The notes: generated from the letters alone by a model not told the origin. A stretch of DNA of 64,000 nt from Paludibacteraceae bacterium (GCA_016937795.1 JAFGVV010000027.1:62001-126000), one strand, 5' to 3'; counted from the stretch's first letter, positions 10,501 to 19,150 are shown. Made by a program: numbers and translations.

Positions 10501-11982
10501 GCGCAGGCAACCATCGATATGCTTAAAACCACGTATTATTTCAACGATACTGTGCGCTTGACCAAGAATGCAATTCATTTGCAGGATATTTTGGTTTTCG
10601 ATGCAGAAAGGAATCAGGGTACTCTCAACGGACTGATAAATCATGATGGCGGATTTGGTAATATGAAATACAATGTGAATATTGCTGCGCGCAATCTGCT
10701 GGCTATGAATACACAGGCTGCCGATAATGAGTATTTTTTCGGGAAAGCATATGCTACCGGAACTGTAAATATTTTTGGCGATGTAAATGAAGCCAATATC
10801 GTTGTAAATGCGGTGTCGAGACCGGGTTCAAAAGGTTCCATTCAAATGGGGGGCGCCTCCACAGCCTCTGATAATAATTTCATTAGTTTTGTGAATCCAC
10901 GTGTATCAAATAGCAACAATGAAATAACGGAGGAAGAACCTGAACAAAGGAACAAATTTAATGTGAAAGTGGATTTGCAAATTGAAGTTACGCCAGATGC
11001 ACAAATGGAGTTGCTTGTCGATCCGAGAGCAGGTGACGTAATTTCGGGGCGTGGCAATGGTAATTTACGTGTACAGTTTGATAGTTTTTCCGACTTAAAA
11101 CTATTCGGAACCTATACCATCGACGATGGCTATTATCTTTTTACCCTGCAAACACTTATTCGAAAAGAGTTTAAAATCGACAGGGGAAGTACAATTTCGT
11201 GGACAGGCGATCCGTTCGACGCAAAAGTGGATATACGTGCCAAATATAGTCTTACGGCGCCTCTCAGCGATTTGCTCGATGATGTGGGAAATACTACCAA
11301 TCGTGGAAATGTACCTGTCGACTGTGTACTATTGTTGACAGATGATCTAATGAAGCCGGCTATAAAGTTCGACATCGATTTGCCGTCAAGTGACGAAGGT
11401 GTGAAACAGAAAGTGCGTGCTGTGATTAATACCGAAGAAAGTATGAACCGACAAATAGCATCTCTGCTCTTTTTGAACCGGTTTTTTATGCCATCGAATG
11501 TGACTGAGCAAAATCCCAATGCTGGCTGGAATCAGTCAATTTCGCTGCTTACCAATACTTTAAGTACGCAGGTGAATTCGTGGGTACAAAAGTCACTCAA
11601 TATGAATAATCTGAGTGTGGGTATCGACGTAGTGACTCAAACCGAAAGCGATGAGTATAAAGCTTTGTTGAATTATCAACCGAACAAACGTATAGTGATA
11701 AACGGGAATATCGGATATCGAGACGATAATATTGCCACAACAACCAGTAATTCGAAAATTATTGGAGACTTTGATTTTGAATATCTGCTTACCGAATCGG
11801 GTAAGCTGCGTTTCAAAGCTTACAGCCATACTGTGGATCGTGAGTTGCTCAAGGAAGCAAGATCGACACAAGGGCTTGGTTTGGCTTATAAAGAAGATTT
11901 TCAATCGGTCAGCGAAATGATGAAGTATTATGGTGATTTTTTTAAGCGGCTTTTTAAAACAAACAAAAATGAAAAAAAGTAA
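7537..11982 (+). CDS. tamB: TamB family translocation/assembly module protein (DUF490)
   Basis: 1481 aa from the ATG at 7537 (M-P-K-D-I-K-K). An earlier in-frame start at 7432 is less likely because it would put 35 residues before the TM anchor and lies upstream of the -7 element. One N-terminal TM segment (about residues 9-30) is followed by a long AsmA/TamB-like beta-rich groove and a C-terminal DUF490 region ending near SLLFLNRFFMPS. It is expected to span the periplasm and work with a TamA-like partner in outer-membrane protein or lipid transfer. The likely partner, tamL, lies about 14 kb away at 25917. It overlaps the next gene by 14 nt. Confidence 0.9.
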   Translation: MPKDIKKSTKIIVLLVAIPLIVLATIPIVLQSSAVQNYIARLVTKSLSETLETKVTIGTVNYKLFNRISINDIYVEDRQKDTLIFVEKAYVGFSVRQLFNSRLSFHAVEFKKPVFHLKADSTGTTNLDFILKALKNDSTNDSSKVEYRIRKLDIKDAVFSFTRSKAHKANVPGVFNPDSIWLSNLDMRLFLNVLKNDSLNVDIPSLSFTERSGFRVDELSTHIIASDESASVGYLNLLMPDSKIKFAKTELLYDSLGAFSNYIHKVRWNIPVEVARVAFSDIRYLVPGISGLNNTFRMTGLISGRVSSLKFQDFELGYGKDVAINANLELSGLPNIDETFVYADIKEMRMNKADVQDVISSLSRKPFVLPTGLNQLGTVKYSGNITGFFSNLVAYGNIATNIGSISTDILLKFDNHLRDLTYNGTVKSRNLQLDKLLPGNKLGKTAFVINTNGTKKENEHIRGNVKAVFNEIRFNDYTYSDIKLDGKYDGTGFNGNIDLKDDNISADFSGEIDLTKKLPVFDFKLLVENANLHALNFIKGYKDATLTFRGSTNMVGNSPDNMNGFVSFDSIIIVNNHKSLNISEIYLASRTAKDFSNFSIRSDFANGSFTGNFKYSSVGSSIKNIIHCYLPVLSGEADDMLYGNHIDMDLRIDNTLNFCDVFELPYRISGVSTIKGSIDEKMNKVDLRAFIPTFVSGKTRFENISLDVQNLQKELKLTSRAQMLDKNGMTSMYLLAGASQDSVSTQIGWQNSREITNAGEFQTVTRFRKEEGKTLASMSVLPTQIIVSDSIWDIRASKIDFRSDTTISVRNFRIDNERQFININGLASARRSDSLIVSTNDLNLDYIMQIVKLKGISIGGFVTGKINLFSLLKQPVFLADLDVRDVAINNMIVSDAKLSSTWDNEQKKVLLGAHFIRGADTVALANGHYNPVRDSIDVVFDVNSLSIVFLQKYFAGVAENVQGEGKGIVRMFGPMKRIGFEGDVFVDKAQATIDMLKTTYYFNDTVRLTKNAIHLQDILVFDAERNQGTLNGLINHDGGFGNMKYNVNIAARNLLAMNTQAADNEYFFGKAYATGTVNIFGDVNEANIVVNAVSRPGSKGSIQMGGASTASDNNFISFVNPRVSNSNNEITEEEPEQRNKFNVKVDLQIEVTPDAQMELLVDPRAGDVISGRGNGNLRVQFDSFSDLKLFGTYTIDDGYYLFTLQTLIRKEFKIDRGSTISWTGDPFDAKVDIRAKYSLTAPLSDLLDDVGNTTNRGNVPVDCVLLLTDDLMKPAIKFDIDLPSSDEGVKQKVRAVINTEESMNRQIASLLFLNRFFMPSNVTEQNPNAGWNQSISLLTNTLSTQVNSWVQKSLNMNNLSVGIDVVTQTESDEYKALLNYQPNKRIVINGNIGYRDDNIATTTSNSKIIGDFDFEYLLTESGKLRFKAYSHTVDRELLKEARSTQGLGLAYKEDFQSVSEMMKYYGDFFKRLFKTNKNEKK

Positions 11983-12655
11983 GTTCTTCTTTCTGTTTTC
12001 GGCCTTGATTCTTTCTGCAACTCTGCTGTCGGCTAATGTGGACAGTGTGTTTCTGAAAATGCCCACCAAAATGATAGCACTGCTCGATGGCAAAGCACGT
12101 TTCGAAATGCTTGAATATTTTAAAGCCGGGCAAGCCGATAGTGTCAGAAATAAACTGGGCGGATACTCGCGTGTATTGTATCGCAATACGCTGACAAATC
12201 ACATTGTTTTTCAATCAGCGATCAACAGCAAGTACGACATGAAGTTGTTTAAAACCTCCGATTCTACATATATTACCGGAATTATACATACCACAGGCGA
12301 AAGGGTTTTATTGTCGAAAATAAATTTTTACGACTCCGAATGGAAATTATTAAATATCGTGTTGCCTGAAATTTCAGCAGGCGAATGGTATCAAAGCTGG
12401 TCGGGAAAAGCCAAATTGATGCCTGATGACGCGCTGGTGAAAATGTTATCGGATAATTTTCTGGCGATGTCGTTTGATAAAACGGATACCTTGATTCGTG
12501 TCAGAAATTACAGTGCAGGACTGTTGAGCAACGAAGACAAAAAGAAAATACTCGAATTTACAGGAAACAAGCAGACTGAATTAACCGATATACTGTTCAG
12601 GCTACATAGTTTCCATCTCAGCCCGTTTGTCGAAAAAGTTGAAATCAAATACTGA
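11969..12655 (+). CDS. DUF3256 family exported protein
   Basis: 228 aa from the ATG at 11969, which gives a clean signal peptide (MKKSKFFFLFSALILS...LSA). The mature start NVDSVFLKMPTKMIALLDG and the following D-S-V-x-N-K-L-G-G segment fit DUF3256, a family I know mainly from Bacteroidales. Function is unknown. The start codon lies inside the last codons of tamB, so the two are probably translated from one message. No catalytic motif or further TM segment is visible. Confidence 0.8.
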   Translation: MKKSKFFFLFSALILSATLLSANVDSVFLKMPTKMIALLDGKARFEMLEYFKAGQADSVRNKLGGYSRVLYRNTLTNHIVFQSAINSKYDMKLFKTSDSTYITGIIHTTGERVLLSKINFYDSEWKLLNIVLPEISAGEWYQSWSGKAKLMPDDALVKMLSDNFLAMSFDKTDTLIRVRNYSAGLLSNEDKKKILEFTGNKQTELTDILFRLHSFHLSPFVEKVEIKY

Positions 12656-12751
12656 GCTTATCAATAATAGTAGAACTCGGAAAAATATACTCTCACATAG
12701 CTTTTTATAGGCATTTTAATTTTAAAATTCGGATAAGCAACAACATAAGCA

Positions 12752-12781
12752 TTGTTTTTCAATAATAATAAATTATATTTG
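12752..12781 (+). promoter_or_regulatory. Predicted promoter of the acyl-CoA synthetase gene
   Basis: TTG at 12752-12754, a 19-nt spacer, then TATATTTG at 12774-12781, matching the Bacteroidota TTTG/TAnnTTTG consensus. Transcription would begin near 12788, leaving a leader of about 90 nt that contains the hairpin at 12803-12844. Confidence 0.5.
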
Positions 12782-12802
12782 TGGCAGCTAACAAATGACC
12801 TG

Positions 12803-12847
12803 AACTGCAACTTTTAAAACCAAATCGTGTTTTAAGTTGCAGTTTTT
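12803..12847 (+). terminator. Hairpin with U-tract between promoter and acyl-CoA synthetase start
   Basis: The arms AACTGCAACTTTTAAAAC (12803-12820) and GTTTTAAGTTGCAGTT (12829-12844) pair over 11 + 5 bp with a two-base bulge, and the right arm runs into TTTTT. It could end transcription from tamB-DUF3256. It also lies downstream of the predicted promoter of the next gene, so it could act as an attenuator in that leader. Confidence 0.5.
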
Positions 12848-12878
12848 CATGAATAAAAAACTAAAATAGATCGCAAAA

Positions 12879-14642
12879 ATGGAAGTAACACGTTTATATG
12901 ATTTGCTGGATAATTATCTCGAAAAATATCCGGCACAGGAAGCCGCTCTTGCTGCTAAACGACAAGGACAATGGCGCAAATACAGTATTCAGGAATATGT
13001 GGAACTTACCAATATGCTGAGTTATGGTATGTTGCAATCGGGTATCGAACCCGGGGATAAAGTGGGCATTGTGAGTGGAAATCGCCCTGAATGGAATATG
13101 CTCGATTTTGCTGTAATGCAAATTGGTGCAATCTCAATTCCTATTTATCCCACCATAAGTCAGGAGGATTACCGATATATTCTGAATCATGCTGAAATGA
13201 AAATGATTTTCATTGAAGGTAAAGAATTGCGCAATAAACTTAAACCGATTCTTCCCGAAGTGAAATCGTTGAAAGAAATTTATACATTTGATAATGTGGA
13301 TCCAGACTTTAAATATCTTGAGAAGCTGATAGAATTGGGACGCGAAAATCAGGATGAAGAAAAACTTAAGGGATTGAAAGCGGCTGGAAAACCAGATACA
13401 CTGGCCACTATCATTTATACTTCGGGTACAACCGGAAATCCAAAAGGAGTAATGCTTTCGCACAGCAATATTGTGAATCAGGTAATAAATCTTCAAACAA
13501 CTCCACAGGAGTGGAGCAAAATTGCACTCAGCTTTCTACCGCTTTGCCATGCTTACGAGCGCATGTTGGTATATTTGTATCAGTTTCTGGGAATGTCGGT
13601 TTATTATGCAGAGAGTCTGGCAACCATTGCCGATAATATTAAGGAGATTAATCCGACCATGATGTCGGCAGTACCACGATTGCTCGAGAAGATTTATGAT
13701 AAATTTTATTTGGCAGGGAAATCACTGCCATTTATCCAAAAAATCATTTATTATTGGGCTTTCAATTTGGCTACACGATATCAGCTCGAAGGTATTTCAG
13801 TATGGTTTAAATTCCGTTTGAAAATTGCGGATAAATTGATCTACTCAAAATGGCGTGAACGACTCGGAGGAAATTTTGATATCGTAGTGTCCGGTGGCTC
13901 TGCCCTGCAACCGCACATGGCTTCTTTCTTTTCAGCTATCGGAATGCCTGTATTCGAAGGTTACGGACTTAGTGAAACATCTCCGGTGATTGCAGTAAGT
14001 CAGCGTGGTAAAAATGGTCGTAAATTCGGAACCGTGGGATTACCATTGCCGGGTGTGGAAGTGAAACTTGGCGAACGTGACGAAATTATTTGTCGTGGAC
14101 ACAATGTGATGATTGGTTATTACAAGGATCCTGAACTTACTAAACAGGTGATCGATGCTGATGGTTGGTTACATACAGGCGATACCGGTAAATTTACGCC
14201 CGAAGGACAACTTATTATTACCGGACGATTAAAGAGTATATTTAAAACTTCGTTTGGGAAGTATGTGAATCCGCAGGCTATTGAGTCGAAGTTTACCGAA
14301 TCGCCATTTATCGAAAATATGATAGTGGTGGGTGAGAATAAAAAATTTGCGGCGGCACTTATTTCGCCGGATTTTGTTTATCTGAAATCCTGGTGTGCAA
14401 AGCATAAACTCATTTATACTACAAATGCCGAAATGGTTGAAAATTCAATAGTTCAGAAGCGTATTGCCGAGGAAGTGAAAAAGTACAATCAGTTTTTCGG
14501 CGACTTCGAACAGGTTAAACGTTATCAGATTGTGCCCGACGAATGGACGCAACCCGGTGGTTTTTTGTCGCCAACACTCAAAATTAAAAGAAATGTGATT
14601 GAAACTCATTATGCCAATCGTATTGAGAAACTTTTCTCGTAA
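12879..14642 (+). CDS. Long-chain fatty acid--CoA ligase (AMP-forming)
   Basis: 587 aa, typical of FadD15-like ligases. It activates fatty acids to acyl-CoA via an acyl-adenylate. The P-loop is TIIYTSGTTGNPKG (about residues 178-191). The adenylate-binding FEGYGLSETSP, the hinge region GWLHTGDTGKF and the C-terminal lysine region PTLKIKRN are all present. No signal peptide is seen; the enzyme is cytoplasmic or membrane-associated. It is monocistronic, with its own predicted promoter and leader hairpin upstream and a terminator at 14665. Confidence 0.93.
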   Translation: MEVTRLYDLLDNYLEKYPAQEAALAAKRQGQWRKYSIQEYVELTNMLSYGMLQSGIEPGDKVGIVSGNRPEWNMLDFAVMQIGAISIPIYPTISQEDYRYILNHAEMKMIFIEGKELRNKLKPILPEVKSLKEIYTFDNVDPDFKYLEKLIELGRENQDEEKLKGLKAAGKPDTLATIIYTSGTTGNPKGVMLSHSNIVNQVINLQTTPQEWSKIALSFLPLCHAYERMLVYLYQFLGMSVYYAESLATIADNIKEINPTMMSAVPRLLEKIYDKFYLAGKSLPFIQKIIYYWAFNLATRYQLEGISVWFKFRLKIADKLIYSKWRERLGGNFDIVVSGGSALQPHMASFFSAIGMPVFEGYGLSETSPVIAVSQRGKNGRKFGTVGLPLPGVEVKLGERDEIICRGHNVMIGYYKDPELTKQVIDADGWLHTGDTGKFTPEGQLIITGRLKSIFKTSFGKYVNPQAIESKFTESPFIENMIVVGENKKFAAALISPDFVYLKSWCAKHKLIYTTNAEMVENSIVQKRIAEEVKKYNQFFGDFEQVKRYQIVPDEWTQPGGFLSPTLKIKRNVIETHYANRIEKLFS

Positions 14643-14664
14643 TTAAGACGTTTTTTTATTTTAC

Positions 14665-14701
14665 CGGAGCATTGCTTAAAAGCATTGCTCCGTTTTTTTT
14701 T
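14665..14701 (+). terminator. Rho-independent terminator after the acyl-CoA ligase
   Basis: CGGAGCATTGCT and AGCATTGCTCCG pair with a single T-T mismatch around a TTAAA-type loop, followed by a run of nine Ts. Confidence 0.85.
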
Positions 14702-14813
14702 GATATAACTATATCTGTTAGTAGTGAAGGGCTGTGTTGATGAAAATAGATTCAAAAAAGAAGGAAATTTGACCTTTTTGTATAATCAGTTCTCTTATTA
14801 AAAAATTTATATG

Positions 14814-14821
14814 TATTTTTG
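14814..14821 (+). promoter_or_regulatory. Candidate -7 element for the VTC operon
   Basis: TATTTTTG matches TAnnTTTG about 94 nt before the first gene of the operon. No -33 TTTG is at the normal distance, so this is weak. Confidence 0.3.
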
Positions 14822-14914
14822 TGCGTTATTTTTTATTATATGTCTATGTCATTCATATAAAAAAAATATTACAAAAATTCCGGTGTTAACTTTTCTTTAA
14901 ATCTGATTTTTATT

Positions 14915-15670
14915 TTGGAGAACTCAATTGAATTATTTAGCGGCTTCGAGCCCATCTCGCTCGACGAGATGAACAAGGTGAAGCTGCTCGACAGAATGGA
15001 CCGGAAATTTATGTTTCATGCAACGCATCTCAATGACATATTAGCCAAAGCAGCTGAGCATTACTACATCCTCGATATTGCCGGTAAACGATTTGCCAAA
15101 TACGAAACCACCTATTTCGATACACCCGATTTCGATATGTATACCCGTCATCACAACGGCAAACTTAACCGCTACAAAGTACGTTTCAGGTCGTATGTGG
15201 ATTCGAACCTCAATTTTTTTGAAATAAAATTCAAGTCCAACAAAGGACGAACTATTAAAAGCCGTATCAAATTGCCCGACAATAAGTGGTCGCTCGAAGG
15301 CGATACGGGGGCACTTCTCGAAAAAAAAACCATTTACAAAGCTTCCGATCTTTTGCCCGCATTGCAGGTAAACTACAATCGCATTACGCTCGTTAACAAA
15401 AATATGACTGAGCGATTGACTATTGATTTCGGTTTGAACTATGTATGTGGCGAAAAACGGGCTTCCCTTCCTTCGCTCATTATTGCCGAAGTGAAGCAGG
15501 ACCGGTCTGGAAGTTCCGAGTTTATTTCCATTATGCAGCACAAACGCATTAAACCCGCATCAATGAGTAAGTATTGTCTCGGAATAGCCAACACAGTAAA
15601 TCATGTAAAACTCAATAATTTTAAACAGAAAGTCAGGTATGTTAATCAAATTTTTTCACAGCGTGCGTAA
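14915..15670 (+). CDS. Polyphosphate polymerase domain (VTC-type) protein
   Basis: 251 aa. VTC domains are triphosphate-tunnel enzymes; in yeast Vtc4 they make polyphosphate from ATP. The opening FEPISLDEMNKVKLLDRMDRKF and the tunnel motifs YKVRFRSY, FFEIKFKSNKGRTIKSR and IIAEVKQDR carry the alternating basic and acidic residues expected of the fold. The only suitable start is TTG at 14915, since the next in-frame ATG is inside the conserved opening. No TM is present, so it is cytoplasmic. Its end overlaps the DUF4956 gene by 32 nt. Polymer synthesis is inferred from family; the bacterial product is not proven. Confidence 0.85.
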   Translation: MENSIELFSGFEPISLDEMNKVKLLDRMDRKFMFHATHLNDILAKAAEHYYILDIAGKRFAKYETTYFDTPDFDMYTRHHNGKLNRYKVRFRSYVDSNLNFFEIKFKSNKGRTIKSRIKLPDNKWSLEGDTGALLEKKTIYKASDLLPALQVNYNRITLVNKNMTERLTIDFGLNYVCGEKRASLPSLIIAEVKQDRSGSSEFISIMQHKRIKPASMSKYCLGIANTVNHVKLNNFKQKVRYVNQIFSQRA

Positions 15671-16394
15671 ATATATTTTTGGAGCTATGTTTTCGCTTTT
15701 CTTTTTGGTCCCTTCCCCGGTCATTGCATCTGCTCCCATTGATATGAATCTTTTACAGGCCGAGTTTACTGATGCCTCCGCTCCCGAACCAGAGGATGGA
15801 TTACTTACTGTAACCAAGAAAAAAGATAAAATTCAGATTGATGAAACATTTTTTTTGAGTCTGTTAATCGATTTGTCAGCCGTATTCCTGATCATATTTT
15901 TTGTATATTTTCCCAATTACAAAAAAATGGATACTATCTTCACCTTTTTGATGTTTAATATTGTTATCTTTTTACTAACTTATGTACTTAATGAGGTGAA
16001 AATGTCAATGGGAGCTGCTTTCGGATTGTTTGCAGTGTTTTCGATGCTGCGTTATCGTACAGCGGGTATTAACATGAAAGATATGACATATCTGTTCATA
16101 TTTATTGCTATGGGTTTGGTCAGTGCTATTCAGCTGGAGTATCATGAACTTGGAATAATTGCAGGTATTGTGTTTACGGGTACTTTGCTGCTCGACACAA
16201 AAATTATTATGAAAAAAGAGTATTCGAACATCCTCAGATACGAAAAAATTGAAATGATTAAACCCGAAAAACGCGATGAACTGATAGCCGAACTTCGCGA
16301 ACGCACTGGTTTGAATATTCACCGTGTTTCGATCAACGAAATTGATTTTTTGAAAGATACAGCTATGGTTTCGTATTATTATTACGATAAATAA
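15639..16394 (+). CDS. DUF4956 family inner-membrane protein
   Basis: 251 aa. An N-terminal hydrophobic signal-like segment (about 14-32) precedes a charged loop and then four closely packed TM segments (about 68-190), with the family signature FSMLRYRTAGINMKDMTYLF between them. A cytoplasmic C-terminal tail (LRERTGLNIHRVSINEIDFLKDTA) follows. Function is unknown; DUF4956 genes commonly sit beside VTC-domain genes. The start overlaps the VTC gene by 32 nt, implying coupled translation. A later ATG at 15687 would remove 16 residues and leave a cleaner signal. Confidence 0.82.
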   Translation: MLIKFFHSVRKYIFGAMFSLFFLVPSPVIASAPIDMNLLQAEFTDASAPEPEDGLLTVTKKKDKIQIDETFFLSLLIDLSAVFLIIFFVYFPNYKKMDTIFTFLMFNIVIFLLTYVLNEVKMSMGAAFGLFAVFSMLRYRTAGINMKDMTYLFIFIAMGLVSAIQLEYHELGIIAGIVFTGTLLLDTKIIMKKEYSNILRYEKIEMIKPEKRDELIAELRERTGLNIHRVSINEIDFLKDTAMVSYYYYDK

Positions 16395-16446
16395 TGAAGA
16401 GTTGTGTATGTTTTTTTGATATGAATATGATAAATTAAACTTCATA

Positions 16447-17223
16447 ATGTTTAAAAATATATTGACTTTATTACTTGTTTTGTTTTCGCCCGCTTTTCTG
16501 TTTGCGCAAACTGAAACGGGTATGTGGACAACCATTTCGCTGGAAAAGGAGTTAAGCAAAAAGTGGGAACTTGGTGCTGAAGCCGAATTTAGAACCGTTG
16601 GTGGGAATGATGTGCGTTTTGTGCGTTTGTTGGAACGTACGAGCTTGGGTTTGAGTGCCGATTATACTATTTTAAAAGGGTGGAAAATCGGCGCCGGATA
16701 TCAGATAATGAATAAATTAGACACGAAATATCTGAATTATCAATGGCGCAACAGGTTTAATGTATCAACAACAGGACGCGTTAAATATAAAGATTTCACA
16801 TTCTCGTTGCGTGAACGTATTCAGTTTACTACTAAAGATGAGTCAAAACGAATAGAACGGGATGATGCTGGCAATGTAAAATACTTGTCCGATGGAAGTG
16901 TGAATATTGACCATTATAAAATTAATCCCGAATTGAAGTGGCGTAATCGTCTTCAGGTGAGTTATAATATACCGCGATGTAAAATGACACCTACGTTTTC
17001 GGTTGAATCAAATTTTCAGCTCAATAATCCCGATGGAAATCATTTTGATAAGTTCAGATATGTTATGACATTGGGGTACAAAGTGAAGAAAATTCACCTT
17101 ATCGAACTGTTTGGTGTGCTTAACGATGAGTATGATCCCGAGGATGCCAGCGCCATTGGCGATTTGGAGGATGATGTATACGGAAAGTATAATGTTGGTG
17201 TAGGTTATAAGTTTTCTTTCTGA
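16447..17223 (+). CDS. DUF2490 family outer-membrane beta-barrel protein
   Basis: 258 aa. A signal peptide (MFKNILTLLLVLFSPAFLFA) is followed by alternating amphipathic strands such as KKWELGAEAEFR, GWKIGAGYQIMN and FTFSLRERIQFT, ending with YNVGVGYKFSF. The terminal Phe is the usual outer-membrane barrel signature. This fits DUF2490, predicted porin-like barrels of unknown role. It lies 52 bp after DUF4956 and 29 bp before the lipoprotein gene, so it is the outer-membrane part of the VTC operon. Confidence 0.8.
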   Translation: MFKNILTLLLVLFSPAFLFAQTETGMWTTISLEKELSKKWELGAEAEFRTVGGNDVRFVRLLERTSLGLSADYTILKGWKIGAGYQIMNKLDTKYLNYQWRNRFNVSTTGRVKYKDFTFSLRERIQFTTKDESKRIERDDAGNVKYLSDGSVNIDHYKINPELKWRNRLQVSYNIPRCKMTPTFSVESNFQLNNPDGNHFDKFRYVMTLGYKVKKIHLIELFGVLNDEYDPEDASAIGDLEDDVYGKYNVGVGYKFSF

Positions 17224-17252
17224 TTTATTTAAGTGAAAAACAAACAAATACA

Positions 17253-18899
17253 ATGAAAAAAATATTGCTATTCACAGCTGTTTTGAGCAGCTTTCTTTGG
17301 TTTAGTTCCTGCGATCCTGAGAATGTAATCGATACCGACATTGATTCGGATACGCTCGACTATGTGTGGGATATAACCAAAGTGATTCAGATAAAGCTGA
17401 ATGAGACCACAGTTGAATGTGCAAGCAGTAATGTAACCATTAGCGGACAAACTGTAGTGATCACCAAAAAAGGGACTTACGAACTTAGCGGTTCGCTGCA
17501 AAACGGACAGATTGTGGTAAACTCGTCGGGTATTGTTCGTTTGTTGCTCAATAATGTAAATATTCACAGTGAAAGTACATCTGCAATTTATATTGCCGAT
17601 GCCAAACGCGCCGTAATTTATTTAAACGAAGGTTCAGAAAATACGATATCGGATGGGAGTAATTATTTGGTTACTTCCGATAGCTTAAATGCCACAATTT
17701 TTAGTCGCGATTATATGGCCATTGCTGGTTCGGGTAAACTTTTGCTAAACGCTAATTATAACGGCGGAATTTATTCGCGTGACGAGTTGATTATTGAAAG
17801 TGGCGAAATTACAGTAAATTCTGTAGGAGCAGCCATTAAGGGCAAGGATTATCTGATTATCAATGGTGGTAAGTTCAAAGTAACAAGTGGAGGCGATGGT
17901 TTTAAATCAGATAAGGATTCGACTGATAATGAAGGTTATGTGCATGTTAATAATGGAGAGTTTGATATAGTTTCAGTTAAGGATGCAATTTCGGCTCAAT
18001 CTGAATTATACATTAAAAATGGTTCATTCCGTATTACTACAGGTGGAGGAAGTGATTTTAACTCTGAACTTGTGTCGGCAAAAGCCATTAAGTCAAGCCA
18101 TAAAATAATTATTGATAACGGAGGTTTTAGCATCGACTGTGCTGATAATGCAATTGATGCAGATAATCATTTGATAATAAACGGAGGTAATTTTGTACTC
18201 AACTCAGCAAATAAACCACTCGACTCCGATTCAACACTTACAATAAATGGAGGAACTGTACAGATTGTAAAATCTGTAAAGGGGATCAGTTCCAATCATA
18301 TTACAGTCAATGGAGGCCTTGTCTCTGTCGCTTCGCGAAACGATTGCATGAAAGCAACACTGGGAGCTGAACTTACAACTGATGATGGTAGTTCAATTGT
18401 AATAAACAGTGGAATGGTTACGCTCAACTCTGAGAAGGGTGATGCGCTTGATAGCAATGGAAGTATATTAATTGCAGGTGGTGCCATTGTTGTACAGGGG
18501 TCAGCTACAAAACCTGATGATGCTATTTCGTATCGCAGTACATTCAAGTTGAACGGAGGAAGTATGTATGCAGTTGGAGCAACTTCTCTTTTGCCTCAAA
18601 ATAACTCATTGCAAAACACACTGGCAGTTAATTTTAGTATTATTCAACCTCCCGGACAAATTTTTTGTATTCAAACCGAAGGCGGAGTTACGGTGGCGGT
18701 ATTTAAAGCATTACGATATTCGTATTTTTATATGACTTCAATACCTGGTTTGCAAACAGGTCAGACTTATCATTTGTATACCGGAGGTTCGGTTACAGGT
18801 ACTGATTTGGGTGGCTTTTATGTAGATGGAATATATACACCCGGGTCGAAAAAAGCTACATTTACAATCAGCCAAAAGCTAACAATGTTGAATTTGTAA
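17253..18899 (+). CDS. Cthe_2159-like carbohydrate-binding beta-helix lipoprotein (DUF4353)
   Basis: 548 aa. A lipoprotein signal peptide ends at WFSSC, with the lipidated Cys at about residue 20. The body is a run of short repeats of the type ADNAIDADNHLIINGG, giving a right-handed beta-helix of the Cthe_2159 family. The founding member from Clostridium thermocellum binds polygalacturonate and other acidic glycans. No catalytic motif is seen. It is last in the VTC operon and lies just before the tRNA-Lys and a pectate lyase, which fits binding of an acidic polymer. Ligand and direction of surface display are inferred. Confidence 0.8.
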   Translation: MKKILLFTAVLSSFLWFSSCDPENVIDTDIDSDTLDYVWDITKVIQIKLNETTVECASSNVTISGQTVVITKKGTYELSGSLQNGQIVVNSSGIVRLLLNNVNIHSESTSAIYIADAKRAVIYLNEGSENTISDGSNYLVTSDSLNATIFSRDYMAIAGSGKLLLNANYNGGIYSRDELIIESGEITVNSVGAAIKGKDYLIINGGKFKVTSGGDGFKSDKDSTDNEGYVHVNNGEFDIVSVKDAISAQSELYIKNGSFRITTGGGSDFNSELVSAKAIKSSHKIIIDNGGFSIDCADNAIDADNHLIINGGNFVLNSANKPLDSDSTLTINGGTVQIVKSVKGISSNHITVNGGLVSVASRNDCMKATLGAELTTDDGSSIVINSGMVTLNSEKGDALDSNGSILIAGGAIVVQGSATKPDDAISYRSTFKLNGGSMYAVGATSLLPQNNSLQNTLAVNFSIIQPPGQIFCIQTEGGVTVAVFKALRYSYFYMTSIPGLQTGQTYHLYTGGSVTGTDLGGFYVDGIYTPGSKKATFTISQKLTMLNL

Positions 18900-19058
18900 T
18901 TGCTTAATTATTTCACAATTTCTATTGTTCCGGAAAGCGCCTGATATCCTTATTCAAATTATTTTGTCGATAAATTGTTTTTTTTATTGGAATTTATGGA
19001 CAATTTGTAGTTTGAAAAATATTTTTTGACTACATTTGCACTTCAAAAATTTAGGAAT
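18900..19058. other. Intergenic region before tRNA-Lys
   Basis: AT-rich. It carries TACATTTG at 19031-19038, a TAnnTTTG -7 element 20 nt before the tRNA, with TTTG copies at 19004-19007 and 19011-19014 at slightly off spacing (23 and 16 nt). No gene or terminator for the upstream operon is visible. Confidence 0.4.
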
Positions 19059-19131
19059 GACTTCGTAGCTCAGTTGGTAGAGCAACAGACTCTTAATCTG
19101 TGGGTCGTGGGTTCGACCCCCACCGGGGTCA
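19059..19131 (+). tRNA. tRNA-Lys (anticodon CTT)
   Basis: 73 nt without an encoded CCA. The acceptor stem GACTTCG/CGGGGTC pairs with two G-U wobbles. The D-loop is AGCTCAGTTGGTAGAGC. The anticodon stem-loop ACAGA-CTCTTAA-TCTGT gives CTT. The variable loop and T-arm (GTGGGTTCGACCCCCAC) are canonical. The tRNA stands alone with its own -7 element and a terminator hairpin at 19151. Confidence 0.96.
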
Positions 19132-19150
19132 CAAAAAATAATAATCTTCA

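Noticed and set aside
19059..19131. tRNA-Lys as an integration site for a genomic island
   Set aside because: No repeated 3' tRNA fragment, integrase or phage gene is visible on either side within the window.
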